Assembly (NCBI RefSeq): GCF_009882915.1
Contig: NZ_WTUW01000002.1
Span: forward strand, 72,693-136,692
Reading direction: 5' to 3'
Origin: Sneathiella litorea
GTDB taxonomy: Bacteria > Pseudomonadota > Alphaproteobacteria > Sneathiellales > Sneathiellaceae
Length of the DNA: 64,000 nt
Of the stretch, positions 17,427 to 26,916 are shown one piece after another. The translations under genes and the position numbers were made by a program. Numbering within the stretch: the first letter of the stretch is position 1; each line of letters begins with the position of its first letter. Under the pieces are notes generated by a model. It was given only the letters and a program-made list of their open reading frames with translations. It did no database searches and was not told the DNA's origin.

Positions 17427-19250
17427 ATGTGTGGAATTATCGGGGTTCTCGGCAAGAAGGATGTGGTGCCCTCACTGATTGGTGGGCTGAAGCGTCTCGA
17501 ATATCGGGGCTATGATAGCGCCGGGATCGCAACCCTGACTGAAGGCGGCATCGATCGTCGCCGTGCCGAAGGCAAGCTTGTAAACCTTGAAAAGGTCCTG
17601 GACGTCAACGGCCTGACAGGGCTGGCCGGGATTGGCCATACCCGCTGGGCGACCCATGGGGTGCCGAATGAGGTCAACGCCCATCCGCATATGACCGAGC
17701 AGATCGCGCTCGTCCATAACGGTATTATTGAGAATTACCGCGAACTGGCTGACGAACTGACGGGCAAGGGCTATAAATTTGAATCCGAGACCGATACAGA
17801 AATCGCGGCGCAACTAATCTCCAGCTATATTGACGATGGCAAAGCACCGGAAGAGGCCATGGCCGCAGCGCTCAAACAATTGCACGGGGCGTTTTCCCTC
17901 GCGGTCATCTTCAAGAACCATGACAACCTGATGATCGGTGCCCGGCGCGGCGCCCCGCTTGCGGTTGGCTGGGGTGACGGCGAAATGTTTCTGGGTTCCG
18001 ACGCGCTCGCCCTCGCGCCGCTGACTGTGCGGATCTCCTATCTGGAAGAAGACGACTGGGCTGTGCTCACCCGCGATGGCGCAACCTTTTATGACAAGGA
18101 GGGAACACAGGTCGAACGACCGATCAAGCAGACACAGCTCTCCGGCGCGATGATCGGCAAGGGTAATCACCGCCATTTCATGATGAAGGAAATCGCGGAA
18201 CAGCCGGCAGTGATGGGGGAGACGCTGAATGCCTTCTTCAACCCGAAAAGCCGGACAATTACATTGCCCGATCTGCCGTTTGACTGGAACGAGTTGCCGA
18301 AAGTGACCATTGTTGCCTGCGGCACCTCCTTTTATGCGGGGATGATCGCGAAATACTGGTTCGAGGGGATCGCGGATCTCAATGTAGAAGTGGATATTGC
18401 CTCCGAGTTCCGTTATCGCCAGATGCCGCTCAAGAAAGGCGGGCTCGCGCTCTTTATCTCGCAATCGGGGGAGACAGCCGATACCCTCGCGGCGCTTAAA
18501 TATGCGAAGGCAAACGGCCAGCATATAGCCTCTATCGTGAATGTGGAAGAAAGCTCCATGGGCCGGGAATCCGATTTTGTCTTCCATACCCAGGCCGGGC
18601 CGGAAATTGGCGTGGCCTCCACAAAGGCTTTTACCTGCCAACTGGTCACGCTTGCCTGTATCGCCATCGATGCCGGGGTCAAACGTGGCGTCATCAACCA
18701 TGAGGAGGAGGCGCGTCTCTGTGCGGCGCTGTCCGAGGTGCCGGCGCGGGCTGCTGAAATCCTCGATAGTGACGAAAATATTAAGGCGCTTGCCGAGGAA
18801 ATATTCGAGGCGCGCGACGTCCTCTATATCGGCCGTGGCACTGGCTATCCCATCGCTCTTGAAGGGGCGTTGAAGCTCAAGGAGATTTCCTACATTCATG
18901 CGGAAGGCTATGCGGCCGGCGAACTCAAGCATGGTCCCATCGCCCTGATTGACGAGATGGTACCGGTGATTGTTGTGGCACCAAGCGATCCGTATTTCGA
19001 GAAAACCGCCTCCAATATGCAGGAAGTGATGGCGCGGAATGCGCGGGTGATCTTCCTGTCCGACGCTGAAGGGATCAAGCAGCTTGGCGGGCGTGCATTA
19101 GGCTCAATCGAGCTGCCGACGGTGGACCCGTTTGTCGCCCCGATCCTCTATGCGATTCCAGTGCAGATTCTGGCCTATCACGTTGCTGTCCTGAAAGGCA
19201 CTGACGTCGATCAGCCCCGCAACCTCGCGAAATCGGTTACGGTTGAGTAA
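17427..19250 (+). CDS. glmS: Glutamine:fructose-6-phosphate aminotransferase (isomerising)
   Basis: A 607-residue enzyme making glucosamine-6-phosphate. The N-terminal nucleophile Cys follows Met (MCGIIGVLG), followed by the glutaminase motif LEYRGYDSAG. Two SIS domains follow (CGTSFYAG and SQSGETADT), and the C-terminus DQPRNLAKSVTVE is characteristic. Its stop is 3 bases from the stop of the convergent cfa gene, with no terminator hairpin between them. No glmS ribozyme is expected in this class and none was seen in the 37-base leader. Confidence 0.97.
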   Translation: MCGIIGVLGKKDVVPSLIGGLKRLEYRGYDSAGIATLTEGGIDRRRAEGKLVNLEKVLDVNGLTGLAGIGHTRWATHGVPNEVNAHPHMTEQIALVHNGIIENYRELADELTGKGYKFESETDTEIAAQLISSYIDDGKAPEEAMAAALKQLHGAFSLAVIFKNHDNLMIGARRGAPLAVGWGDGEMFLGSDALALAPLTVRISYLEEDDWAVLTRDGATFYDKEGTQVERPIKQTQLSGAMIGKGNHRHFMMKEIAEQPAVMGETLNAFFNPKSRTITLPDLPFDWNELPKVTIVACGTSFYAGMIAKYWFEGIADLNVEVDIASEFRYRQMPLKKGGLALFISQSGETADTLAALKYAKANGQHIASIVNVEESSMGRESDFVFHTQAGPEIGVASTKAFTCQLVTLACIAIDAGVKRGVINHEEEARLCAALSEVPARAAEILDSDENIKALAEEIFEARDVLYIGRGTGYPIALEGALKLKEISYIHAEGYAAGELKHGPIALIDEMVPVIVVAPSDPYFEKTASNMQEVMARNARVIFLSDAEGIKQLGGRALGSIELPTVDPFVAPILYAIPVQILAYHVAVLKGTDVDQPRNLAKSVTVE

Positions 19251-19253
19251 GGG

Positions 19254-20489
19254 TTACTCCGCCGCGATACGGGCGGGATTGAGGTCGTTTTCCTCAATTT
19301 CGGTAATATAATTACGGGTGAGCGGTAGATCTTCGAGCTGCTTGGCGAGCTGGATCTGGAAGACAACCAGCCCGCTGTTGCGGAAGGACACCTCACTCGC
19401 CGAGAGGTAAAAGTCCCACATCCGGCAAAAGCGGTCATCATAGATTTCGCGCACTGTGTCTATCTTTTCATGAAAGCGCTCACGCCAGGCGCGCAGTGTT
19501 TTTGCGTAATGGAGACGGAGAACCTCGACATCCGTGACATAAAGCCCGGCTTTTTCAATGGATGGCATGACTTGCGAGAGTGGCGGGATATAACCGCCGG
19601 GGAAGATATACTTTTGTACCCAGGCATTTGTGGGCGAGGGGCGATCGGCAGTGCCAATGGTATGGATCAGTGCAACGCCGTCATCCGTCAGGATCGATTT
19701 CACCTTCCGGAAGTATTCTGCGTAGTGGGGAACGCCCACATGCTCGAACATACCAACAGAAACGATCCGGTCGAATTTCTCCTTCACGTCCCGATAATCC
19801 GTTAGACGGTAATCGACCTTGGTCGAGAGCCCTGTCTGTTTCGCTTTCTCCTGCGCATAGGCCAGCTGGTTTTTTGAGAGGGTTATACCGGTGACATTGA
19901 CATTGGCATTTTCGGCCAGAAAACGTGCCATGCCGCCCCAGCCACAGCCAATATCCAGCACCTTTTGCCCCGGTTTCAGGGCTAATTTGGCGGCGATATG
20001 GGCCATTTTTTGAAGCTGCGCCAGTTCGAGGCTATCCTCCGGTGCCTTGAAGTAGGCGCAGGAGTACTGACGGTTCTCATCGAGGAACAGCTCATAAAAG
20101 TCATCGCTCAAATCATAGTGATGGGCGACGTTTTTCAGCGAGCGGCTTTTCGGGTTGAACTGATTGAAAAACCAGTAGAATCGATAGGCGAAATCGCCAA
20201 TATTGACGAGTGGATGCCGGGAGCCCCAACCGAGGTTTATGGTGAATAGATCGAGAAGGTCATATATATCGCCTTCGTCAAGTGTGAGATCACCTTCCAT
20301 ATAGGCTTCGCCCAGGAACAGCTTGGGATAGATCGCGATTTTGCGGGCTACTTTTCTAGAATGAAGGCGGATTTTAAGGCTCGGGCCGGGCTCGGATCCC
20401 TTGTAAAAATGTTCCTTGCCGTCCGCATCATAAACCGTCAGCTGTCCCTGCTTGATAAGGCGTTTGAGTATTTGCGATAATAGGAACAT
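19254..20489 (-). CDS. cfa: Cyclopropane-fatty-acyl-phospholipid synthase
   Basis: A 411-residue SAM-dependent enzyme that adds a methylene bridge to unsaturated membrane acyl chains, usually on entry to stationary phase or in acid. The SAM motif VLDIGCGWGGMARFLAE and the downstream EHVGVPHYAEYF and GGYIPPLS segments are typical of CFA synthases. The start at 20489 gives a usual N-terminal domain (FLLSQILKRLIKQGQLTVYD). The 336 bases upstream hold no gene and may form a long leader. Confidence 0.92.
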   Translation of the reverse strand: MFLLSQILKRLIKQGQLTVYDADGKEHFYKGSEPGPSLKIRLHSRKVARKIAIYPKLFLGEAYMEGDLTLDEGDIYDLLDLFTINLGWGSRHPLVNIGDFAYRFYWFFNQFNPKSRSLKNVAHHYDLSDDFYELFLDENRQYSCAYFKAPEDSLELAQLQKMAHIAAKLALKPGQKVLDIGCGWGGMARFLAENANVNVTGITLSKNQLAYAQEKAKQTGLSTKVDYRLTDYRDVKEKFDRIVSVGMFEHVGVPHYAEYFRKVKSILTDDGVALIHTIGTADRPSPTNAWVQKYIFPGGYIPPLSQVMPSIEKAGLYVTDVEVLRLHYAKTLRAWRERFHEKIDTVREIYDDRFCRMWDFYLSASEVSFRNSGLVVFQIQLAKQLEDLPLTRNYITEIEENDLNPARIAAE

Positions 20490-20825
20490 ATCAACTCCTG
20501 TATTCTATTCCGGCTCAGGTAAAATAACCGGGCGCGTTACCTGAAGGGCGGAGGATCCTATGCAGTTGTCTCTGATTTCCAATTAGGCCGTCACTACAAG
20601 CCACCGCACTCACAGGTCAGGTATCAACGTCCTGAACAGTGTTGCGGATTTCCTAAATCCTTCTCTAACTTATTCTCAATACTTGTATATTCGATAATTC
20701 TGAAACCTTGGAGAGCTAAAATCAAGCTCATTTTGGCTAGTTCAGGTATCTTTTATTACATTTTTTGAATAAACGGCGGTTTTATGGCGCCAATTCCTTC
20801 TCAGGTTGCGATCCAGGCTACAATT
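20490..20825. other. 336-base intergenic region upstream of cfa
   Basis: No supportable gene. An inverted repeat CAGGTAA...TTACCTG (20516-20522 / 20537-20543, 14-base loop) lies 27-54 bases upstream of the cfa start and could form a leader hairpin near its ribosome site. The rest is AT-rich toward the PAS-protein end, and I saw no clear promoter hexamers. E. coli cfa is known to have an sRNA-controlled long leader, so a leader role is plausible but unproven. Confidence 0.4.
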
Positions 20826-21413
20826 TCAGTCAACCAGGGAAAGCGCCCCGAGAATAAAGCCGACACTTCCGTCTTTCCGCAGAAGCGGACAATCAACGGT
20901 TTCAAAATTGGTATTCTCCACGCCGAGATACTCGACAATTCCGGTGCATCGTCCGGGTTTTTTCTGTTCTACAAGACCATCGAGATAAGTCGCAAGGCGG
21001 CGCAGTTCAGGCAGCGGACTGTTGACGGAAATGGCGTGCCCGCGCAGCGAAACGCCGATAATGCTGACAACATTTTCCCCGTTTAGCCGATGCAGATACT
21101 GCCCGGGCGAGATTGCCTCGATCAGGTAGAGGGAGGAGGCAATCGACCAGTGACGGGAAATATCGAAATCCTCACGCGCCGGTAGGTGGGGTTTATGGCC
21201 ATCCCACCATTGATACAGCTTGCGGACAGTTGATGTCTTGAAGTCATTTTCCGACTGGGCGTCCAGGCGAACAACCTTTTTGAAATTATCTGATCGGGGT
21301 TCTTCTTCTACTGTCTGTACTTTCACATCCACTTTGGGCTTTTCCTTTTTATTCTGATATCGAGCGATTGTGAGAGAGGAAGCTTTGCGCCTCGATAAAG
21401 ACGCGTTTGACAT
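20826..21413 (-). CDS. PAS_5-type domain protein
   Basis: A 195-residue soluble protein. After a basic, probably disordered N-terminus of about 50 residues comes the alphaproteobacterial PAS_5 domain (PF07310-like): TVRKLYQWWDGHKPHLPARE, DISRHWSIASSLYLIEA, then YLHRLNGENVV and a C-terminal PLLRKDGSVGFILGALS. The family has no established function; it lacks an output domain. The annotated start lies 65 bases inside the upstream exporter gene, so a later non-ATG start (GTG codons in the PKVDVKVQ stretch) is possible. Transcription probably runs on from the exporter gene. Confidence 0.7.
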   Translation of the reverse strand: MSNASLSRRKASSLTIARYQNKKEKPKVDVKVQTVEEEPRSDNFKKVVRLDAQSENDFKTSTVRKLYQWWDGHKPHLPAREDFDISRHWSIASSLYLIEAISPGQYLHRLNGENVVSIIGVSLRGHAISVNSPLPELRRLATYLDGLVEQKKPGRCTGIVEYLGVENTNFETVDCPLLRKDGSVGFILGALSLVD

Positions 21414-22308
21414 TAGGAAACTGCTTTTTGATGCGTGTCTCCATGTCGCTGATCATTTCTTCCACTTCGGAGGAGGACATGCTGTCTGCAAAATCAAGGC
21501 TGACGTTCACCAGGATATCCGTCGGTCCCAGATGCATGGTGAGCAGTTCATTAACACTGAGAATCCGGCCGTTGTCCCGCAAGATCTCCCGGATCCCTTC
21601 AGTCACCACCGTGCCGGCGCTTTCACCTATCAGCAGGCCTTTGCATTCAATGGAAAGAAGGACAGCCACTCCTGCCAGGATAGCTGCGATAACGACCGAT
21701 GCCACCCCGTCCAGTTCGGGGATACCGAGGTGCTGGGCAAAGAAAATACCGACAAGCGCGGTGATCAGACCGAGCATTGCAGCCGTATCCTCAAACAGAA
21801 TTGTAAAGATGGTGGGATCCTTGCTGCGACGTACCTCCTCCCAGAGACCACGATCGCCTTTAACCTTCTGAAACTCTATATAGGCCACACTCCAGGCCCA
21901 ACCTTCAAAAATTATCGCGAGACCCAGCACGACATAATTCCAGGTCGGATCGGTGATAACCTCCGGGTTGCGGATATGTTTGATCCCCTCGTACAGGGAA
22001 ATGCCCGATCCCAGCGCGAATATCAGGATGGCAACAACGAAGGACCAGAAGTAAAGCTCCATCCCATAGCCGAAAGGATGCTTTTGGTCGGGCTGTTTCT
22101 TGGCTCTCCTGAGACCATGTAGCATCAGCACCTGATTGCCGGTATCAACAAGCGAGTGCACCCCCTCGCTTATCATGGCGGAACTGCCGGTAATGCTGGC
22201 GGCTATAAATTTGGAGACCGCAATCAGGCTGTTGCCGAGAAGCGCCGCGTATATGACTTTCTTGGACCCACTCGCCACAGCAATTCCCCCTAATATGTTA
22301 TTCTTCAA
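21349..22308 (-). CDS. Cation diffusion facilitator family metal exporter
   Basis: A 319-residue CDF protein with six hydrophobic segments. The first metal-binding HxxxD motif is in EGVHSLVDTGN and is preceded by KFIAASITGSSAMI. The cytoplasmic C-terminal domain follows (TMHLGPTDILVNVSLDFADS). Substrate could be zinc, iron, cobalt or manganese; the motif alone does not decide. The 3' end overlaps the start of the PAS_5 gene. It diverges from gabD. Confidence 0.85.
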   Translation of the reverse strand: MKNNILGGIAVASGSKKVIYAALLGNSLIAVSKFIAASITGSSAMISEGVHSLVDTGNQVLMLHGLRRAKKQPDQKHPFGYGMELYFWSFVVAILIFALGSGISLYEGIKHIRNPEVITDPTWNYVVLGLAIIFEGWAWSVAYIEFQKVKGDRGLWEEVRRSKDPTIFTILFEDTAAMLGLITALVGIFFAQHLGIPELDGVASVVIAAILAGVAVLLSIECKGLLIGESAGTVVTEGIREILRDNGRILSVNELLTMHLGPTDILVNVSLDFADSMSSSEVEEMISDMETRIKKQFPNVKRVFIEAQSFLSHNRSISE

Positions 22309-22384
22309 CCTAGATTACGGCGCAACGTCCTAATTTTCAACTAAACTCAACATGTAAAATCAAGAATACGTTAAGGATCGTTGA

Positions 22385-22412
22385 TTGACTATTGGATATT
22401 GTGGCATAAACT
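22385..22412 (+). promoter_or_regulatory. Candidate sigma-70 promoter for gabD
   Basis: TTGACT at 22385-22390, a 16-base spacer, then TAAACT at 22407-22412, some 60 bases before the gabD start. The spacer is slightly short. Confidence 0.45.
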
Positions 22413-22474
22413 CCGGCCTCAATTAATGCGACGAAGGCCGCGTGTTACATAAATTTGGAACCAAGGAGTTCACC

Positions 22475-23956
22475 ATGCTGGACAAAAACACCAATCCGCT
22501 CAACCTGAAAGATCCCGACCTGTTGCGGATGCAGGGACTTGTGGCCGGAAAATGGTGCGATGCAGATAGCGGAAAAACGTTGGAGGTAACTAATCCCGCG
22601 ACTGGTGAAGTGATTGGTACGGCCCCCCTGATGTGTGCGGATGAGACCCGCCGCGCAATCGAGGCAGCAAAAGCTGCGATGCCCGGATGGGCCGGCAAGA
22701 CCGCGAAGGAGCGGGCGAATATCCTGCGTAAATGGCATGACCTGATGCTGGAGAACACCGACGACCTCGCAAAAATCATGACGGTCGAGATGGGCAAGCC
22801 GCTGGCTGAGGCAAAGGGCGAGGTGGCCTATGCCGCATCCTTTATCGAATGGTTTGCCGAGGAAGGCAAACGTATTTATGGCGATACCATCCCGGAACAT
22901 CAGAACGATAAACGCATTGTCGTGATCAAGCAGCCAATTGGCGTCACTGTTGCGATTACGCCTTGGAACTTCCCCATTGCCATGATTACGCGAAAGGCTG
23001 CGCCGGCACTTGCCGCAGGTTGCCCGATGGTGATCAAGCCCGCGGAATTGACCCCTTATTCCGCCTTTGCCATGGCCGTGCTGGCAGAGCGGGCGGGTAT
23101 CCCCGCCGGTATTCTCGGTATTGTGACGGGCGATGCACAGGCCATCGGTAAGGAAATGACATCCAATCCCATCGTGGCCAAGCTGACCTTCACGGGCTCG
23201 ACTGCCGTCGGTAAGCTGCTGATGGAGCAATGCGCGGGAACGGTCAAGAAAACCTCCATGGAACTTGGCGGCAATGCGCCCTTCATCGTCTTTGATGATG
23301 CGAACATCGATGAAGCGGTTGAGGCCGCGATTGCCAGCAAATACCGCAATGCCGGGCAGACCTGTGTCTGCGCCAACCGCCTCTATGTACAGGACAACAT
23401 CCAGGATGCATTTGTTGCGAAGCTGATTGAGCGGGTAAAGGACATTAAAGTCGGCAACGGCCTTGAGGACGGCGTGATGCAAGGCCCTCTGATCACCGAA
23501 GCCGCCGTCGAGAAGGTGGAGGATCATATCAAGGATGCGTTGGGTAAGGGGGCGGCCCTGGCGGTTGGCGGACATCGCCACTCCCTTGGTCAGACCTTTT
23601 TTGAGCCGACCATCCTGACTGGTGTGACGCAGGAGATGAAAGTTGCGAAAGAAGAAACTTTCGGCCCTATGGCGCCGATCTTCACCTTCACGGATGAGGC
23701 CGATGTTATCGCCATGGCGAATGATACGGAATTTGGTCTTGCCGCCTATCTCTGCGCTCGCGATATTGGCCGCATCTGGCGGGTGAGCGAGGCATTGGAA
23801 TATGGGATTGTTGGCATTAATACGGGTATAATCTCGACTGAAGTTGCGCCTTTTGGCGGTGTTAAACAGTCCGGAATTGGGCGAGAGGGTTCAAAATACG
23901 GTATTGATGACTATCTGGAGATTAAATACATGTGTATCGGTGGCATCAATAGCTGA
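22475..23956 (+). CDS. gabD: NAD(P)+-dependent succinate-semialdehyde dehydrogenase family
   Basis: A 493-residue aldehyde dehydrogenase. The conserved segments include PWNFPIAMITRKAAPALAAG, the general base in MELGGNAPFIVFDDA and the nucleophile in NAGQTCVCANRLYVQ, matching the GabD subfamily, with a second Cys two residues after the nucleophile. ATG 22475 follows AAGGAG at 22463-22468; a GTG at 22442 is less likely. GABA transaminase is not nearby. In a window with beta-alanine production, malonate semialdehyde oxidation is a conceivable side role, but the sequence type points to succinate semialdehyde. Confidence 0.88.
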   Translation: MLDKNTNPLNLKDPDLLRMQGLVAGKWCDADSGKTLEVTNPATGEVIGTAPLMCADETRRAIEAAKAAMPGWAGKTAKERANILRKWHDLMLENTDDLAKIMTVEMGKPLAEAKGEVAYAASFIEWFAEEGKRIYGDTIPEHQNDKRIVVIKQPIGVTVAITPWNFPIAMITRKAAPALAAGCPMVIKPAELTPYSAFAMAVLAERAGIPAGILGIVTGDAQAIGKEMTSNPIVAKLTFTGSTAVGKLLMEQCAGTVKKTSMELGGNAPFIVFDDANIDEAVEAAIASKYRNAGQTCVCANRLYVQDNIQDAFVAKLIERVKDIKVGNGLEDGVMQGPLITEAAVEKVEDHIKDALGKGAALAVGGHRHSLGQTFFEPTILTGVTQEMKVAKEETFGPMAPIFTFTDEADVIAMANDTEFGLAAYLCARDIGRIWRVSEALEYGIVGINTGIISTEVAPFGGVKQSGIGREGSKYGIDDYLEIKYMCIGGINS

Positions 23957-24024
23957 TCGCCGGGACAACTTCTGGGGCCGCGCCAACCAGATGCCGCATT
24001 GGCATTCGAAATAGGAAGAATAAA

Positions 24025-25380
24025 GTGGAATTCGATTACGACCTTTTTGTCATCGGGGCAGGCTCCGGTGGTGTACGCGCCTCGCGCATTTCATCCAGCC
24101 TCGGCGCCAAGGTGGCGATTGCCGAAGAGTTTCGGGTTGGCGGCACCTGCGTCATTCGTGGCTGCGTACCGAAGAAACTGTTGGTCTATGCGAGCCATTT
24201 CTCGGAGGATTTCGAGGATGCGGCCGCCTATGGCTGGACCGTCGGGGAGACGAGCCATTCCTGGGAAAAGCTGATCGCCAACAAGGACAAGGAAATCGAC
24301 CGGCTTAACCGCATCTATCACACGATCCTCGACAACAATAATGTCGAGCTGTACCAGGGACGTGCAACACTGGTTGATCGCAATACGGTACGTGTCGGTG
24401 ATAAGGAAATCACGGCGAAATATATCCTGATTGCCACGGGCGGTGCGCCGGTTATGCCGGATGTGCCGGGAATTGAGCATGCCATTTCCTCTAATGAGGC
24501 GCTGCATCTGGAGGAATTCCCGACACGCGTGATCGTCGTTGGCGGCGGCTATATCGCCGTCGAGTTTGCCGGTATTTTCAACGGTCTCGGCGCGGAAGTA
24601 ACACAACTATACCGGAGCACCCAGATTCTACGCGGCTTTGATGCGGATGTGCAGAATTTTCTTGCCAGTGAAATTCAGAAGAAGGGCATTAACCTTCGCA
24701 CCCATTCAAACCCGGCAAAAATCGAGAAAACCGAGAGCGGCCTGAAGGTCACGCTGGAGGATGGCGATGTGCTGGAAACCGACGCGATCATGTATGCCAC
24801 GGGCCGCCGCCCCAATACGGCGGGGCTCGGCCTTGAGGACATCGGCGTTGAATTGAAGGATAACGGCGCGGTGAAAGTTGCGCCGGATTCGCAGACGACG
24901 GTGGATAACATCTATGCCGTGGGTGATGTCACGGACCGGATTGCGCTAACCCCTGTCGCCATTCATGAGGGCATGGCCTTTGCAGAGACGGTTTTCGGTG
25001 GTCGCCCGCGGGCAATGGATCACGAAAATGTCCCTTCAGCCGTCTTTTCCCAGCCACAAGTCGGTACCGTCGGTCTGACCGAGGAGGAGGCGCGGGAGAT
25101 TTATGGCAAGGTCGATATCTATAAATCCGAGTTCCGCCCGATGAAGCAGACCCTGACCGGTGGCACGGAGAAGGCCTTCGTCAAGCTGATCGTCAGTCAG
25201 GAGAGTGATATTGTCGTCGGCGCGCATATTGTCGGCGGGGACGCAGCGGAGATAATCCAGGCCGTTGGCATTGCCCTCAAATGCAAGGCAACGAAGGCGC
25301 AATTTGACGCCACTGTGGGTGTGCATCCGTCACTTGCCGAGGAAATCGTCACCATGCGGGAGAAATTTGTCGCCAGCTGA
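24025..25380 (+). CDS. gor: Glutathione-disulfide reductase
   Basis: A 451-residue FAD/NADPH disulfide reductase. The FAD motif IGAGSGGVRASR is followed by the redox-active GGTCVIRGCVPKK. A second nucleotide-binding motif lies at VVGGGYIAVEFAG, and the C-terminal HPSLAEEIVTMRE supplies the catalytic His-Glu pair. The start is a GTG at 24025 behind AGGAAGAA. It keeps the cytoplasmic glutathione pool reduced. It stands between gabD and aroG with no obvious functional link. Confidence 0.93.
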   Translation: MEFDYDLFVIGAGSGGVRASRISSSLGAKVAIAEEFRVGGTCVIRGCVPKKLLVYASHFSEDFEDAAAYGWTVGETSHSWEKLIANKDKEIDRLNRIYHTILDNNNVELYQGRATLVDRNTVRVGDKEITAKYILIATGGAPVMPDVPGIEHAISSNEALHLEEFPTRVIVVGGGYIAVEFAGIFNGLGAEVTQLYRSTQILRGFDADVQNFLASEIQKKGINLRTHSNPAKIEKTESGLKVTLEDGDVLETDAIMYATGRRPNTAGLGLEDIGVELKDNGAVKVAPDSQTTVDNIYAVGDVTDRIALTPVAIHEGMAFAETVFGGRPRAMDHENVPSAVFSQPQVGTVGLTEEEAREIYGKVDIYKSEFRPMKQTLTGGTEKAFVKLIVSQESDIVVGAHIVGGDAAEIIQAVGIALKCKATKAQFDATVGVHPSLAEEIVTMREKFVAS

Positions 25381-25408
25381 GGCGGACCCTATGTCACAAA
25401 TTAAGTGG

Positions 25409-25426
25409 AAAGCTGGCGCTTTTTTT
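25409..25426 (+). terminator. Weak Rho-independent terminator after gor
   Basis: Arms AAAGC/GCTTT around TGGC followed by further Ts, about 29 bases after the gor stop. The stem is only five pairs. Confidence 0.35.
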
Positions 25427-25524
25427 GACCTAAAAGTCGAAAAAAGGCCGGTTATCCATTGCGAAAACCGTAAAAGGCTGTAGATAATAGCTCTTTGAGC
25501 GAATGAGATTTAAGGAATATTGCG

Positions 25525-26904
25525 ATGTCTAAAACCTGGACCCCTGAAAGCTGGAGACAAAAACCTGTACGCCAGCTGCCGACATATCCGGACATCCAGG
25601 CCGTTGAAGCGGTTGAGAAAGAGTTAAGTTCATTTCCACCGCTCGTATTTGCAGGTGAGGCGAGAAGCCTTAAGAAAAAACTTGCAGACGTGGCCAACGG
25701 CCGTGCTTTTCTTCTTCAGGGCGGCGACTGCGCCGAAAGCTTCGCTGAATTCCACCCGAATACCATTCGCGACACCTTTAAGGTGCTGCTGCAGATGGCT
25801 GTTGTCCTGACCTTCGGTGCAAACTGCCCGATCGTGAAGGTCGGCCGCCTTGCCGGGCAGTTCGCCAAGCCGCGCTCCTCCGATACTGAAACGATTGGCG
25901 GCACCGAATTACCAAGCTATCGCGGTGACATCATCAACGGTTTCGAATTCGACGAAGCCGCCCGCATTCCCGATCCCGCGCGGATGCTGAAAGCCTACTC
26001 TCAGGCGGCGTCGACCCTTAACCTGCTCCGCGCCTTCTCACAGGGTGGCTATGCCGACCTGCATCAGGTTCACAGCTGGAACATGGGATTTGTCGCCAGC
26101 GGGGCTCAAGGGGACCGCTACCGCGAAATGGCGGATCGTATCCATGATGCGCTCGCCTTCATGGACGCCTGTGGTGTCTCCTCAACCAACACCCCGGAAA
26201 TGGGGCGGACGGATTTTTATACATCGCATGAGGCACTGCTGCTGCCGTATGAACAGTCCCTGACCCGTATCGACAGCACCTCGGGCGATTATTACGACAC
26301 CTCCGCGCATATGCTGTGGATTGGTGACCGTACCCGTGATCCGGACGAAGCACATGTGGAGTTCCTGCGGGGTGTTTCTAACCCGATTGGCGTCAAGGCT
26401 GGCCCGACGCAATCTGCAGATGGCCTCTTACGCCTGATTGATGAGCTGAACCCGGAGAATGAGGCGGGGCGGATGACAGTTATCTGCCGTTTCGGCGCGG
26501 ACAATGTCGAAAAACACCTGCCGGAGCTGATCCGTAAGGTGGAGCGGGAAGGGCGGACGGTCGTCTGGTCCTGCGATCCGATGCATGGCAATACGATCAA
26601 GTCCTCCACCGGTTACAAGACCCGTCCTGTCGACCGTATCCTGACGGAAGTGCGGCAGTTCTTTGATGTGCATCAGGCAGAAGGCTCCTACGCCGGTGGC
26701 GTGCATTTCGAGATGACCGGCCAGAATGTCACGGAATGTATCGGCGGCGCTTTCGAGGTGACCGAGGAAGGGCTCAGCGACCGGTATCATACTGCCTGCG
26801 ATCCGCGGCTCAATGCCAACCAGGCCCTGGAATTAGCGTTTCTAATTTCCGAAATGATCAAAAAAGAAAGGGGAAACGGGACGGCAATTGCAGCCGCCTC
26901 GTAA
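25525..26904 (+). CDS. aroG: Class II (plant-type) DAHP synthase
   Basis: A 459-residue 3-deoxy-7-phosphoheptulonate synthase condensing PEP and erythrose-4-phosphate, the first step of aromatic amino-acid synthesis. Class II signatures include [42 protein letters not shown] and the C-terminal [15 protein letters not shown]. Length fits the class. No leader peptide or attenuator is recognisable in the 144-base gap upstream. It is followed 13 bases later by the nicotinate phosphoribosyltransferase, probably in the same transcript. Confidence 0.95.
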   Translation: MSKTWTPESWRQKPVRQLPTYPDIQAVEAVEKELSSFPPLVFAGEARSLKKKLADVANGRAFLLQGGDCAESFAEFHPNTIRDTFKVLLQMAVVLTFGANCPIVKVGRLAGQFAKPRSSDTETIGGTELPSYRGDIINGFEFDEAARIPDPARMLKAYSQAASTLNLLRAFSQGGYADLHQVHSWNMGFVASGAQGDRYREMADRIHDALAFMDACGVSSTNTPEMGRTDFYTSHEALLLPYEQSLTRIDSTSGDYYDTSAHMLWIGDRTRDPDEAHVEFLRGVSNPIGVKAGPTQSADGLLRLIDELNPENEAGRMTVICRFGADNVEKHLPELIRKVEREGRTVVWSCDPMHGNTIKSSTGYKTRPVDRILTEVRQFFDVHQAEGSYAGGVHFEMTGQNVTECIGGAFEVTEEGLSDRYHTACDPRLNANQALELAFLISEMIKKERGNGTAIAAAS

Positions 26905-26916
26905 TCTTCGACGCAT

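Noticed and set aside
20640-20680. EcfG general-stress promoter (GGAA...CGTT) for cfa on the minus strand
   Set aside because: GGAAA and CGTT occur but the spacing (19) and the fifth base do not fit the GGAAC-N16-17-CGTT form.
25381-25524. Leader-peptide attenuator of aroG
   Set aside because: No short frame rich in Trp, Tyr or Phe codons and no paired antiterminator structure was visible.
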